Source: an uncultured Lachnospiraceae bacterium (lineage in GTDB: Bacteria > Bacillota > Clostridia > Lachnospirales > Lachnospiraceae). From it: 64,000 nucleotides of DNA. Location: the NCBI GenBank assembly GCA_947037115.1, contig CAMQTN010000007.1:1-64000 (forward strand), read 5' to 3'. Position 1 is the stretch's first letter. The number at the start of each line of letters is the position of its first letter. Made by a program: the position numbers and the translations under genes. Shown piece by piece: positions 48,979 to 58,870 of this stretch. The notes beneath the pieces were generated by a model. That model ran no database searches. It saw nothing but the letters and a program-made list of their open reading frames with translations, and was not told the origin of the DNA.

Positions 48979-49201
48979 CGGAAGAAGCGAAAGCGCCTTA
49001 AAAATTGTGTAGCAGATTGTGTAGTAAAAATATAGAGAAAGGCGAAAACCCTTGTAAATAGAGGGCACTGAAAAAGCCCAGTGTTTTCGATGCTTTGCGG
49101 GATTTGAGGTCTCATAAAATTCATGCAGATTTCTATATATCCATGTCAAATCGGTGCGGAATTGGTGCGGTAATATTCAGGAGAAGGAGTGTCAACACAA
49201 A

Positions 49202-49251
49202 GAGTTAATAACTTAAAAGTTATTGACTCTTTAATAACTTCAAGGTATAAT
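49202..49251 (+). promoter_or_regulatory. Promoter and palindromic operator of the TA module
   Basis: 28-bp near-perfect palindrome GAGTTAATAACTTAAAAGTTATTGACTC (49202-49229); TTGACT (49223-49228), N17, TATAAT (49246-49251); third TAATAACTT half-site in the spacer. Confidence 0.82.
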
Positions 49252-49277
49252 TTATCTACAGCAGGAGGAAAATAAGC

Positions 49278-49643
49278 TTGTACGAGATCCATTTTTATAG
49301 AGATAAGAACGGTAAAGAGCCGGTAAAAGAATATATTGCAAGGCTGGCTGCGAAGAAGGATAAGGACAGCCGGATCAAACTGAATAAAATCATGGATTAT
49401 GTAAAAACCCTTAGTGAGTATGGTACGAGGGCAGGGAAGCCGTATGTAAAACATATTGATGGGGATATATGGGAACTGCGGCCATTGAGAGATAGAATCT
49501 TATTTGCCGCGTGGGACGGCAGCGGTTTTGTTCTATTACACGTTTTTATGAAACGGACACAAAAAACTCCACAGAAGGAAATAGAACGGGCAAAACGAAA
49601 TTTAGATGATTATCAAGGGAGGAAACATCATGAGGACAAATAA
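49278..49643 (+). CDS. RelE/HigB-type (Gp49-like) toxin
   Basis: [19 protein letters not shown]...[21 protein letters not shown]...KTQKTP-type C-term; TTG start. Confidence 0.88.
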   Translation: MYEIHFYRDKNGKEPVKEYIARLAAKKDKDSRIKLNKIMDYVKTLSEYGTRAGKPYVKHIDGDIWELRPLRDRILFAAWDGSGFVLLHVFMKRTQKTPQKEIERAKRNLDDYQGRKHHEDK

Positions 49644-49998
49644 AGAATATTCACAAGCTGTGAAACAGGCGAAAAAGAATCTGGCCGATCTGAATGAGCG
49701 TGGAATAGACGCTGTTGGTGGGAATGTTCTGGAATTTATGGAAAGTATTCTTACGCCGGATGAGATAGCGGAGAGCGAGTTGCGGGTGTCTATTATCGGG
49801 GAGCTGATAAAGGCGAGGCAGGAAATGGGGATAAGTCAAAAAAAGCTGGAAGAATTAAGCGGGGTAAAACAGCCTGTTATTGCAAGAATGGAAAAGGGAA
49901 GTACCAGTCCGCAGTTGGATACCATTTTGAAGGTATTGGCTCCTTTAGGGAAGACGCTGGCGGTTGTCCCTTTGGAAATGGCAAAAGAAAAAGCGTAA
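49630..49998 (+). CDS. HigA-type XRE antitoxin
   Basis: [38 protein letters not shown]; overlaps the toxin stop. Confidence 0.92.
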   Translation: MRTNKEYSQAVKQAKKNLADLNERGIDAVGGNVLEFMESILTPDEIAESELRVSIIGELIKARQEMGISQKKLEELSGVKQPVIARMEKGSTSPQLDTILKVLAPLGKTLAVVPLEMAKEKA

Positions 49999-50016
49999 AA
50001 AAGCCGGCAGAAAGCA

Positions 50017-50154
50017 ATGGTATCAGGTGAACATCTTACAGGAAAATCTAATATTCTTTTGGCACTGAACTTATTTTACACAAGTCTAACCACAGAACAG
50101 AGGGAAGAAAATATTTTTGATGCCAACAATCTTGTCAAAATGGACAATATATAA
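50017..50154 (+). CDS. Possible 45-aa small protein downstream of HigBA
   Basis: MVSGEHLTGKSNILLALNLFYTSLTTEQREENIFDANNLVKMDNI; hand-translated, no strong RBS. Confidence 0.25.
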   Translation: MVSGEHLTGKSNILLALNLFYTSLTTEQREENIFDANNLVKMDNI

Positions 50155-50472
50155 GTGCCATAAATCAGGCGCGGGGTTAAAGGATAAAAGGAGTAATGAG
50201 CGGGCAGAATATCAGATGTACATTCATCAGGATCAAGAGGAGCATCTTGGCCTTCAATTTCTGCTAAAAGGGATTCTGGATGTTTACTACAGTGTGGAAA
50301 GAAACCATGGGGAGCAACCGGGATTTTTCAGTTTTCCTAAAGGAATGCATTATAACTGGAAGTCAAGAGAGATATATTGCGATAAGACTTCGGCACAGAG
50401 GTGTTTATAATTGTGATAACGATATAAATTCCTTTTGATGGTCGAAATTAAATATATTACACAATCCCACAA

Positions 50473-50520
50473 TTTACTTTTGAGCCTTACTATGCTATAC
50501 TATCATAGCTGTTAAGGCTC
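50473..50520 (+). promoter_or_regulatory. ychF promoter with nested palindrome over the -10
   Basis: TTTACT (50473-50478), N17, TATACT (50496-50501); GAGCCTTA/TAAGGCTC outer and CTATG/CATAG inner arms (50482-50520). Confidence 0.65.
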
Positions 50521-50555
50521 ATTTATTGATAGGAAACACGGAGGATTAGAATATC

Positions 50556-51653
50556 ATGAAACTCGGAATCGTAGGGCTCCCCAATGTGGGCAAGAGCACC
50601 CTTTTTAATTCACTTACAAAGGCGGGAGCAGAATCCGCAAACTATCCCTTCTGCACCATTGACCCAAACATCGGTATTGTGACGGTGCCGGACGAGCGCT
50701 TAAAGCTTCTGGGAGACATGTACCACTCTAAAAAGGTGACTCCTGCAACGATAGAGTTTGTGGATATTGCCGGGCTCGTGAAGGGCGCTTCCAAAGGAGA
50801 GGGGCTGGGGAACCAGTTTTTGAGTAACATCCGTGAGGTGGATGCCATTGTCCATGTGGTGAGATGCTTCGAGGACAGTAATATCGTCCATGTGGACGGT
50901 TCCATTGATCCCATCAGGGATATTGAGACCATTAATTTAGAGTTGATTTTTTCTGATATTGAGATTTTGGAGCGCAGGATGGCCAAGACGGCCAAGATCG
51001 CAAAGATGGATAAGACGGCGGCCAAAGAATATGCGCTGTTGGAGCGGATCAAGGCCCATCTGGAGGAGGGAAAGCTCGCCCGGGTGTTTGAGACGGAGGA
51101 CGAGGACGAACTTGCTCTTCTTACGTCCTATAATCTGCTCACTTACAAGCCGGTGATTTTTGCGGCAAATGTGGCGGAGGACGACCTTTCGGATGATGCT
51201 GTGGACAATGCAGGCGTAAGCAAGGTCAGGGAGTTTGCGGCGGCAAACGGCAGCGAGGTGTTTGTGATCTGCGCCCAGATCGAGCAGGAAATCGCGGAGC
51301 TGGATGAGGAAGAGACGGCTATGTTCCTGGAGGATCTGGGGCTTAAGGAATCCGGACTGCAGAAGCTGATCCGTGCAAGTTACCAGCTGCTGGGGCTTAT
51401 GAGCTTCCTGACAGCAGGTGAGGACGAGACGAGAGCCTGGACGATCAAGGTGGGAACCAAGGCGCCTCAGGCAGCCGGGAAGATACATACCGATTTCGAG
51501 AGGGGCTTTATCAAGGCGGAGGTAGTCAACTACAAAGATCTGCTGGAGCAGGGCTCTCTTGCGGCGGCCAGAGAGAAGGGCCTTGTAGGTATGGAAGGAA
51601 AAGAGTATGTGGTGCAGGACGGGGATGTGATCCTGTTCCGGTTTAACGTCTGA
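50556..51653 (+). CDS. ychF: Redox-regulated ATPase/GTPase YchF
   Basis: KLGIVGLPNVGKSTLFN, TGS domain TIKVGTKAPQAAGKIHTDFERGFI. Confidence 0.96.
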   Translation: MKLGIVGLPNVGKSTLFNSLTKAGAESANYPFCTIDPNIGIVTVPDERLKLLGDMYHSKKVTPATIEFVDIAGLVKGASKGEGLGNQFLSNIREVDAIVHVVRCFEDSNIVHVDGSIDPIRDIETINLELIFSDIEILERRMAKTAKIAKMDKTAAKEYALLERIKAHLEEGKLARVFETEDEDELALLTSYNLLTYKPVIFAANVAEDDLSDDAVDNAGVSKVREFAAANGSEVFVICAQIEQEIAELDEEETAMFLEDLGLKESGLQKLIRASYQLLGLMSFLTAGEDETRAWTIKVGTKAPQAAGKIHTDFERGFIKAEVVNYKDLLEQGSLAAAREKGLVGMEGKEYVVQDGDVILFRFNV

Positions 51654-51689
51654 TGTAATGATCAGCAGCGTCTGACAGGGAGATTTGGT

Positions 51690-52580
51690 ATGCAGGATAT
51701 CATGGGCAATATGGATATTGCATTTCCCAATCTGGGAATCTATTTGCAGAATGTGCCGAAGTCGTTTTCTGTTTTTGGTTTTTCGATTGCATTTTATGGT
51801 GTGATCATAGCCACAGGTGTGCTGGGGGGTGTGCTTCTGGCGGCGCATGTGGCGAAACTGGAGAAGCTGGATGCGGATGTGATCTGGGATTTTGCCATTT
51901 ATGCGATCATCTTCTCGATTATAGGGGCGAGGGTCTACTATGTGGTATTTTCCTGGGACAGATATAAGGATGACCTGCTCGGCGTGTTTAACCTGAGAAA
52001 CGGTGGACTTGCCATTTATGGCGCGGTGATTGCGGCCTTTCTTACCCTGTGGATTTACTGCCGGAAGAAAAAACAGAGCTTTTTACAGCTTGCGGACATC
52101 TGTGTGCCGGGGCTGGTGCTCGGTCAGGTTATCGGCCGGTGGGGCAATTTCACAAACAGGGAAGTTTTCGGGGAGTACACGGACAGTCTTCTTGCCATGC
52201 GGCTTCCCGTACAGATGGTCAGGGCGGGAGATATTTCCGAGACGATCGCGGCCCATATGGCGGAGGGAACGAATTACATTCAGGTGCACCCTACGTTCCT
52301 CTATGAGAGTCTGTGGAATCTGGCGCTGCTTGTGCTGCTTCTTTGCTATCGGAAGCATAAGAAATTTGAGGGAGAGCAGTGGCTTTTGTATCTGGGAGGC
52401 TACGGCCTTGGCAGGGCATGGATTGAAGGTATCCGCACCGATACCCTGTTTATCCCCCACACGACAATAGCGGTATCGCAGGTTTTGGCGGTTGTCCTTT
52501 TTGCCGTGGCGCTGGCGGCGGACATTTTCATCCGGTACCGGCTGGGAAAAAATACAACCCCGACGGTTAAAACAGAGTAA
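51690..52580 (+). CDS. lgt: Prolipoprotein diacylglyceryl transferase
   Basis: GLVLGQVIGRWGNFTNREVFGE, HPTFLYESLWN, EGIRTD. Confidence 0.95.
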   Translation: MQDIMGNMDIAFPNLGIYLQNVPKSFSVFGFSIAFYGVIIATGVLGGVLLAAHVAKLEKLDADVIWDFAIYAIIFSIIGARVYYVVFSWDRYKDDLLGVFNLRNGGLAIYGAVIAAFLTLWIYCRKKKQSFLQLADICVPGLVLGQVIGRWGNFTNREVFGEYTDSLLAMRLPVQMVRAGDISETIAAHMAEGTNYIQVHPTFLYESLWNLALLVLLLCYRKHKKFEGEQWLLYLGGYGLGRAWIEGIRTDTLFIPHTTIAVSQVLAVVLFAVALAADIFIRYRLGKNTTPTVKTE

Positions 52581-52613
52581 ATACAGGAAAAAACGGCATA
52601 GAAAAGGAAACGG

Positions 52614-52648
52614 AGACACATGGTTGAGAGATCATGTGTCTTTTTTTT
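52614..52648 (+). terminator. Rho-independent terminator after lgt
   Basis: GACACATG-(10 nt)-CATGTGTC followed by TTTTTTTT. Confidence 0.9.
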
Positions 52649-52694
52649 GTGCATCTTACAGCGCGCATTGTTGAAATATTTCTTTGGATTTTCC

Positions 52695-52723
52695 TTGCAT
52701 TATCCCCCTAAATGAGATAGAAT
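52695..52723 (+). promoter_or_regulatory. mraZ (dcw) promoter
   Basis: TTGCAT (52695-52700), N17, TAGAAT (52718-52723). Confidence 0.65.
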
Positions 52724-52730
52724 TGGGTTA

Positions 52731-52770
52731 AAAGTGGTGAAAAGTGGAGTGAAGTGGTTTAAAGTGGAAT
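52731..52770 (+). promoter_or_regulatory. Four tandem 10-bp MraZ-type boxes
   Basis: AAAGTGGTGA AAAGTGGAGT GAAGTGGTTT AAAGTGGAAT; consensus RAAGTGGNNN at exact 10-bp period. Confidence 0.85.
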
Positions 52771-52851
52771 CCAAATCCCTTTTCGTGGCAGACCACTTTC
52801 TTTCGGAGAAAGCGCAGTGTACGGTGCTACATGCGGGCAGGGTGATTGCAC

Positions 52852-53283
52852 ATGTTCATGGGAGAATACAATCACACAATCGACGCGAAAGGCAGGCTGA
52901 TCGTTCCCTCAAAATTCAGGGAAATCCTGGGGGATGTATTTGTGGTAACCAAGGGACTGGACGGCTGCCTGTTCGTGTATGATAACGAAGAGTGGAAGCT
53001 CTTTGAAGAGAAATTGAGAGCCCTGCCTATCACCAATAAGGAGGCCAGACAGTTCGTAAGGTTTTTTCTGGCGGGAGCCACGGAAGCGGAAGTAGACAAA
53101 CAGGGACGGATCCTGATACCCAATGTGCTGAGGGAGTTCGCGGGAATCACAAAGGATGTGGTGCTTGTGGGCGTAGGCAGCAGGATAGAGATCTGGGGCA
53201 GAGAACGGTTTGAGGATACGGCATCCTTTGACGACATGGATGAGATCGCGGAGCACATGGCGGAGCTTGGACTCGGGATATAA
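52852..53283 (+). CDS. mraZ: Transcriptional regulator MraZ
   Basis: [24 protein letters not shown]...[15 protein letters not shown]. Confidence 0.96.
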   Translation: MFMGEYNHTIDAKGRLIVPSKFREILGDVFVVTKGLDGCLFVYDNEEWKLFEEKLRALPITNKEARQFVRFFLAGATEAEVDKQGRILIPNVLREFAGITKDVVLVGVGSRIEIWGRERFEDTASFDDMDEIAEHMAELGLGI

Positions 53284-53336
53284 TAGCCGCCAGGAAAAAA
53301 CAAGCGACAATAGCCGTGAAGGTGAGGAACGATAAC

Positions 53337-54284
53337 ATGGAATTTAAACACACCTCAGTGCTCCTCGGGGAAACCGTGGAAAATTTGGATATCAGGCCGG
53401 ATGGAATATACCTGGATGGGACCCTGGGCGGGGGAGGACATGCCTTTGCAGTTGCCTCCGGACTAAAAGGGACAGGCAGGCTTATCGGTATCGATCAGGA
53501 TGAGGATGCCATCGCGGCGGCAAAGGAAAGGCTTGCTCCTTATAAAGAGCGGGTTACGCTGATTCGGGATAATTACGCCAATGCAGTGGAAGCGCTTGCA
53601 GGGATCGGCATTCATGGGGTGGATGGCATTGTGCTGGATCTTGGGGTATCCTCCTATCAGTTGGACAATGAAGAGAGAGGGTTTTCCTACCGGTATGATA
53701 CTGTCCTCGACATGAGGATGGACAGAAGGCAGTCTTTAAGCGCAAGGGAAATTATAAATGAATATCCGGAGGCGGAGCTGATCCGTATCCTGCGGGATTA
53801 CGGAGAAGAAAAATTTGCCAGGAATATAGCAAAACATATTGTGGCGGCCAGAAGGGACAAGCCTCTGGAAACTACGGGAGAGTTAAATGAGATTATTAAG
53901 GCGGCGATCCCGGCCAAGATGAGAGCCGTGGGGGGACACCCCTCAAAGCGGACTTTTCAGGCGGTCAGGATCGAGTGTAACAGGGAACTGGAAGTATTAA
54001 AAAGTTCTCTGGATGGACTGATTGACCTTTTGAATCCGGGCGGAAGGTTCTGTGTGATCACGTTCCACTCACTGGAGGACCGGATTGTGAAATCCGCCTT
54101 TCGGAAAAATGAGCATCCCTGTACATGTCCGCCCGATTTTCCGGTGTGTGTGTGCGGACGGGCGTCGAAGGGCACTGTGATAACGAGAAAACCGATCCTG
54201 CCGACAGCACGGGAGGCGGAGGAAAATAACCGGGCTAAGAGTGCAAAGCTCCGGGTTTTTATGAAAAAAGCTGAAAAAGAATAA
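53337..54284 (+). CDS. rsmH: 16S rRNA (cytosine-1402-N4)-methyltransferase RsmH
   Basis: [38 protein letters not shown]. Confidence 0.95.
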   Translation: MEFKHTSVLLGETVENLDIRPDGIYLDGTLGGGGHAFAVASGLKGTGRLIGIDQDEDAIAAAKERLAPYKERVTLIRDNYANAVEALAGIGIHGVDGIVLDLGVSSYQLDNEERGFSYRYDTVLDMRMDRRQSLSAREIINEYPEAELIRILRDYGEEKFARNIAKHIVAARRDKPLETTGELNEIIKAAIPAKMRAVGGHPSKRTFQAVRIECNRELEVLKSSLDGLIDLLNPGGRFCVITFHSLEDRIVKSAFRKNEHPCTCPPDFPVCVCGRASKGTVITRKPILPTAREAEENNRAKSAKLRVFMKKAEKE

Positions 54285-54300
54285 AGGGGAAGTAAAGGAA

Positions 54301-54759
54301 ATGGCAGCAGCGCGGCAGAATGCATATTATGTGCATGGCAATACGGTGAGAAAGGTCCGGCCGGATCAGGAGATCACAAGAGAACCGAAGAAAAAAGTCA
54401 ATAACAGTGTGAGAAGAAACAGGGACAGGGCGAAACATATGAATGCCGGTTATGTGCTGTTTTTGGGTATGGCTCTTGTTGCCACAGGCATGATTCTGGT
54501 ATACTATATTGGCCTGCAGTCGGATATCACGAACAGCGTGAAGCATATTTCCACACTGGAGAGCCAGTTGAATGCTTTAAAGGTTGCGAATGAGGAGAAT
54601 TACAGCAGAATTTCAAGCAGCGTGGATCTGGAGGAAATCCGCAGGATTGCGATACAGGAGCTTGGGATGCAGTATGCGCAGGAGGGACAGATTATTTCCT
54701 TCACCAGCGAGAACAATGATTATGTGAAGCAGATGGCGGAGATCCCGAAACAGGAATAA
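54301..54759 (+). CDS. FtsL-like cell division protein
   Basis: Single TM plus coiled-coil, position between rsmH and a PBP gene. Confidence 0.75.
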   Translation: MAAARQNAYYVHGNTVRKVRPDQEITREPKKKVNNSVRRNRDRAKHMNAGYVLFLGMALVATGMILVYYIGLQSDITNSVKHISTLESQLNALKVANEENYSRISSSVDLEEIRRIAIQELGMQYAQEGQIISFTSENNDYVKQMAEIPKQE

Positions 54760-54771
54760 GTAGGTGGTTTT

Positions 54772-57036
54772 TTGGCTGGACAGAGAAAAAATGCCGTATT
54801 AAAATTTACGATCAAAATGCAGAAAAAACTGGTGGTTTTGTACCTGTTTATTCTGGGAGCCTTTGTGGGACTCAGCGTACGGCTGTTTTTGATCAACAGA
54901 GATAACGGGGAAGAGTATAAAAAACAGGTATTGTCACATCAGGAGTATGATTCTGTGACAATACCTTTTAAACGTGGCGAAATATTGGACGCCAACGGTA
55001 CGGTTCTTGCGGTGAGCAATAAAGTCTATAATGTTATTCTGGACACGAAGCTTCTGCTGCGCAAGGAGGATTATCTGGAGCCTACCCTGAGTGCGCTGAA
55101 ACGTTTTTTTGATATAGATACAGACGCGGTGAGAGCTTATATTGCTGAACATCCGGAATCTTCCTACTATGTCATGGCAAGGCGGGTAGAGTATGAGAAG
55201 AAGACTGCCTTTGAGGAGTTCTGCGAGGAAGAGGAGGAAGAAGAAGGCAAGAAGGTAAAGAAAGGAAGGAATATCAAAGGCGTCTGGTTTGAGGACGAGT
55301 ATAAAAGGGAGTATCCAAACGGTTCCCTTGCCTGTGATGTGATCGGGTTTACCACGGGCGACAACGCGGGAACCTATGGTCTTGAGGAATACTACAATGA
55401 TACTTTAAGCGGCGTCAACGGGCGTCAGTACGGGTATTTGAACGACGACTCCACGCTGGAGCGCACCACCATAGCGGCCAGGGACGGCAATAATATTCAG
55501 ATTACCATAGACGCGAATATCCAGACCATTGTGGAAAAATACCTGAAAGAGTTTAATGAAGAGTATAAGGACGGCGCGCATCCCGGCAACGGCGCGGAAA
55601 ATGTCGGCTGCATTATCATGGAGCCGGACACGGCGAATATACTGGCTATGGCCAGTTATCCGGGTTTTGACTTAAACGACGTCAGAAATACGGAAAACCT
55701 GCTGGGTATGCCTCTGCTTGACAAAGACGGAAAACAGGTAAAACCGAGAGAGTATGTGACCGAGGAATCCATAGAGGCGATGAATGACGAGGTTATGTAC
55801 CAGCACCTGAATGCATTGTGGAAAAATTTCTGTATTGTAGATTCCTATGAGCCCGGATCGGTGGCAAAGCCTTTCACGGTGGCGGCTGCTTTGGAGAGCG
55901 GCTCCATCACCGGAAACGAGACTTATCTTTGCGAGGGCGAGCTCCATGTGGGAGAACACGATATCAGCTGCCACCAGATATATGGAGACGGCGTTCTCTC
56001 GGTGCAGCAGGGCATTGAGCGCTCCTGCAACGTGGTTTTGATGAATGTGGCTTTCGCCATCGGGAAGGATAAGTTTATCGATTATCAGCATGCCTTCAAC
56101 TTCGGTTTGCGGACGAATATCGATCTGGCAGGTGAGACGAGGACGGACTCCGTGGTCTTTAATAAAAACACCATGGGTATAACGGATCTTGCCACCAACT
56201 CCTTCGGACAGGGCTTTAACGCCACCATGATTCAGATGATTACGGGGTTCTGTTCCCTGATTAACGGCGGCTATTATTACGCGCCCCATCTGGCCAGCAG
56301 GATCACTACGGCGGACGGCGCTACCATTGAAAATATTGAACCGAGACTTTTAAAACAGACCATATCCCAGTCTACGAGTGAGACGGTGAAGGAGTTTTGC
56401 AATACGGTGGTGACCGGGGAGTTCGGTACCGGTAAGACCGCCAGGCCCGCAGGGTATATGATCGGCGGGAAGACAGGGACAGCCGAGACCCTGCCTCGAG
56501 GCAACCATGAGTATGTGGTTTCCTTCATGGGTTATGCGCCGGCGGACGACCCCCAGGTTGTCATTTATGTGGTAGTGGACAGGCCAAACGTGGCGATTCA
56601 GGATAATGCCAGATATGCAACCATAATTGTCAAAAAGATTCTGACAGAGGTTCTTCCTTATATGAATATCTTTATGACGGAGGAACTTAGCGACAAGGAG
56701 AGGGAGGAGCTGGAAGAGCTCCAGATCCAGATCAGACAGCCCCAGACAACGGATACGGAGAATGAAGGGGAAGAGGGAGATCCAGACGCATCCGGGAATG
56801 AAGGAGATCCCGCAGAGGGTGAAGAAGGCGGGGAAAACCAGCCGGAGGTGAATGAAGAGTGGAAAAACTTCCCCGTGGACCCGGAGACCGGATATCTGGT
56901 AGACCCGGCAACGGGAAATTATATCGACCCCCAGCTTGGCACCGTGATGGGCGGTGGAAGCCTTCTGGGGGAGACGCCGGAAGCCGGCCCCGGAGAAACG
57001 GACGACGGGGAAGGCGAACCTGAGGGAACAGAATAA
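54772..57036 (+). CDS. Penicillin-binding protein transpeptidase (class B) with acidic C-terminal tail
   Basis: SVAK, SCN and GGKTGTAE motifs; dimerisation domain PFKRGEILDANGTVLA; Asp/Glu-rich C-term; TTG start. Confidence 0.9.
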   Translation: MAGQRKNAVLKFTIKMQKKLVVLYLFILGAFVGLSVRLFLINRDNGEEYKKQVLSHQEYDSVTIPFKRGEILDANGTVLAVSNKVYNVILDTKLLLRKEDYLEPTLSALKRFFDIDTDAVRAYIAEHPESSYYVMARRVEYEKKTAFEEFCEEEEEEEGKKVKKGRNIKGVWFEDEYKREYPNGSLACDVIGFTTGDNAGTYGLEEYYNDTLSGVNGRQYGYLNDDSTLERTTIAARDGNNIQITIDANIQTIVEKYLKEFNEEYKDGAHPGNGAENVGCIIMEPDTANILAMASYPGFDLNDVRNTENLLGMPLLDKDGKQVKPREYVTEESIEAMNDEVMYQHLNALWKNFCIVDSYEPGSVAKPFTVAAALESGSITGNETYLCEGELHVGEHDISCHQIYGDGVLSVQQGIERSCNVVLMNVAFAIGKDKFIDYQHAFNFGLRTNIDLAGETRTDSVVFNKNTMGITDLATNSFGQGFNATMIQMITGFCSLINGGYYYAPHLASRITTADGATIENIEPRLLKQTISQSTSETVKEFCNTVVTGEFGTGKTARPAGYMIGGKTGTAETLPRGNHEYVVSFMGYAPADDPQVVIYVVVDRPNVAIQDNARYATIIVKKILTEVLPYMNIFMTEELSDKEREELEELQIQIRQPQTTDTENEGEEGDPDASGNEGDPAEGEEGGENQPEVNEEWKNFPVDPETGYLVDPATGNYIDPQLGTVMGGGSLLGETPEAGPGETDDGEGEPEGTE

Positions 57037-57105
57037 CGGGAAGTGAGAATAACCTCATAAAAAGGATAATAGATTATATTAATACCTTTTTGTGAGGTTT
57101 TCTTT

Positions 57106-58836
57106 ATGGATGATAAGATGAACCACAAAACCTATCACAGGAGCAAGACAGTGACTGTTTTTTTCCTGTGTGCGCTGGTGCTTTTCGGCCTGGCCGGGAG
57201 ACTGGTCTATCTGATGGTGTTTCAATCGGAATACTATACGCTCAGGGCCAGGGAGCTTCACGAGAGGGAGAGGACCATAAAGGCGGCGAGGGGACGTATC
57301 ATAGATGCGAACGGGAAAATTCTGGCGGATAATAAGACGGTCTGCACGGTTTCTGTGATTCACAGTCAGATTACTGACGCGGAGAAAGTGATCGCCGTAC
57401 TTTCGGAAGAGCTTGGACTGTCACAGGATTATGTCAGAAAGCGGGTGGAGAAATATTCTTCCATTGAAAAGATAAAGAGTAATGTGGACAAAGCAACGGG
57501 GGATGTGATCAGAAGCTACGCTCTTGACGGCGTCAAGGTGGATGAGGATTACAAGCGCTATTACCCTTACGATACGCTGGCCTCCAAAGCGCTCGGTTTT
57601 ACCGGCGGGGATAATCAGGGCATCATAGGGCTTGAGGTAGTCTACGAGGAATATCTTAAGGGAGAATCGGGAACGATCTTAACGGTGACCGACGCCAAGG
57701 GCGTAGAGCAGGATGAGGAGGGGGAAGAGAGAGTGGAACCCGTCAGCGGCCGGGATCTCTATATCAGCCTCGACATCAATATTCAGAGCTATGCCACTCA
57801 GCTTGCAAAACAGACGATGGAGACCAAGGAAGCTGAGCGTGTGTCCATTCTGGTCATGAATCCGCAGAACGGGGAAATTCTGGCTATGGTGGATGTGCCC
57901 GAATTTGATTTAAACAACCCCTACACGCTGCAAAACGGGATGGACGCCTATTCCTTTTCCGAGAAGAAGCGGCAGGAGCTTTTAAACGCCATGTGGAGAA
58001 ACGGCTGTATCAACGACACCTATGAACCGGGCTCCACTTTCAAGATTATCACGGCGGCGGCCGGACTGGAGTCGGGTGTGGTGAAACCCACAGACACCTT
58101 TAGCTGTCCAGGGTTTATCATGGTGGAGGACAGGAAGATCCGCTGTCATAAGGTGGGAGGCCACGGTGCGGAGGACTTTGTACAGGGCACCATGAATTCC
58201 TGTAACCCTGTCTTTATCACGGTAGGGATGAGAATCGGTGTGGAGCGGTATTACTCTTATTTCAGGCAGTTTGGACTTCTGGAAAAGACGGGGATCGACC
58301 TGCCGGGTGAGGCCGGAACCATTATGCATAAGATGGAAAATATCGGACCCGTGGAGCTGGCGACCATCTCCTTTGGACAGTCCTTCCAGATTACGCCGAT
58401 CCAGCTTGCCACGACAGCGTCTTCCATCGTGAACGGAGGCAGGCGTATCACGCCCCATTTTGCCGTGAGAGCGGTGTCTGCGGACGGCACGGACAGCCAG
58501 TCTTTTACTTACCCGGTGAGAGAGGACGTAGTGTCTGCAGAGACTTCCGAGACCATGCGGTATATTTTGGAGCAGGTGGTGGCGGAGGGAAGCGGCAAAA
58601 ACGGCGCTGTGGAAGGTCACCGCGTGGGAGGAAAGACAGCCACCAGCCAGACGCTGCCCCGCGGGAGCGGCAAATATATTGCTTCATTCTTGGGATTTGC
58701 GCCGGCTGATGATCCACAGGTCCTTGCACTGGCAATCATTCATAATCCGCAGGGAACTTACTATGGAGGGCAGATCGCCGCGCCGGTGGTCAGACAGCTC
58801 TTTGAGAATATTCTTCCATATTTGGAAAAAAAGTAA
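57106..58836 (+). CDS. Penicillin-binding protein transpeptidase (SpoVD/FtsI-like), no PASTA domain
   Basis: STFK, SCN and GGKTATSQ (KTA in place of KTG); GRIIDANGKILADN. Confidence 0.9.
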   Translation: MDDKMNHKTYHRSKTVTVFFLCALVLFGLAGRLVYLMVFQSEYYTLRARELHERERTIKAARGRIIDANGKILADNKTVCTVSVIHSQITDAEKVIAVLSEELGLSQDYVRKRVEKYSSIEKIKSNVDKATGDVIRSYALDGVKVDEDYKRYYPYDTLASKALGFTGGDNQGIIGLEVVYEEYLKGESGTILTVTDAKGVEQDEEGEERVEPVSGRDLYISLDINIQSYATQLAKQTMETKEAERVSILVMNPQNGEILAMVDVPEFDLNNPYTLQNGMDAYSFSEKKRQELLNAMWRNGCINDTYEPGSTFKIITAAAGLESGVVKPTDTFSCPGFIMVEDRKIRCHKVGGHGAEDFVQGTMNSCNPVFITVGMRIGVERYYSYFRQFGLLEKTGIDLPGEAGTIMHKMENIGPVELATISFGQSFQITPIQLATTASSIVNGGRRITPHFAVRAVSADGTDSQSFTYPVREDVVSAETSETMRYILEQVVAEGSGKNGAVEGHRVGGKTATSQTLPRGSGKYIASFLGFAPADDPQVLALAIIHNPQGTYYGGQIAAPVVRQLFENILPYLEKK

Positions 58837-58870
58837 TATAATAGTAGCCGCATAGGAAAAACATAGCACT

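Noticed and set aside
48922-49149. 75-aa minus-strand ORF near the integrase remnant
   Set aside because: AT-rich aromatic-heavy translation overlapping the integrase scar; not convincing as a gene.
50117-50410. 97-aa ORF before ychF
   Set aside because: Some protein-like character (HLGLQFLLKGILDVYYSVER) but no recognised family and no clear start; may be a fragment. Not called.
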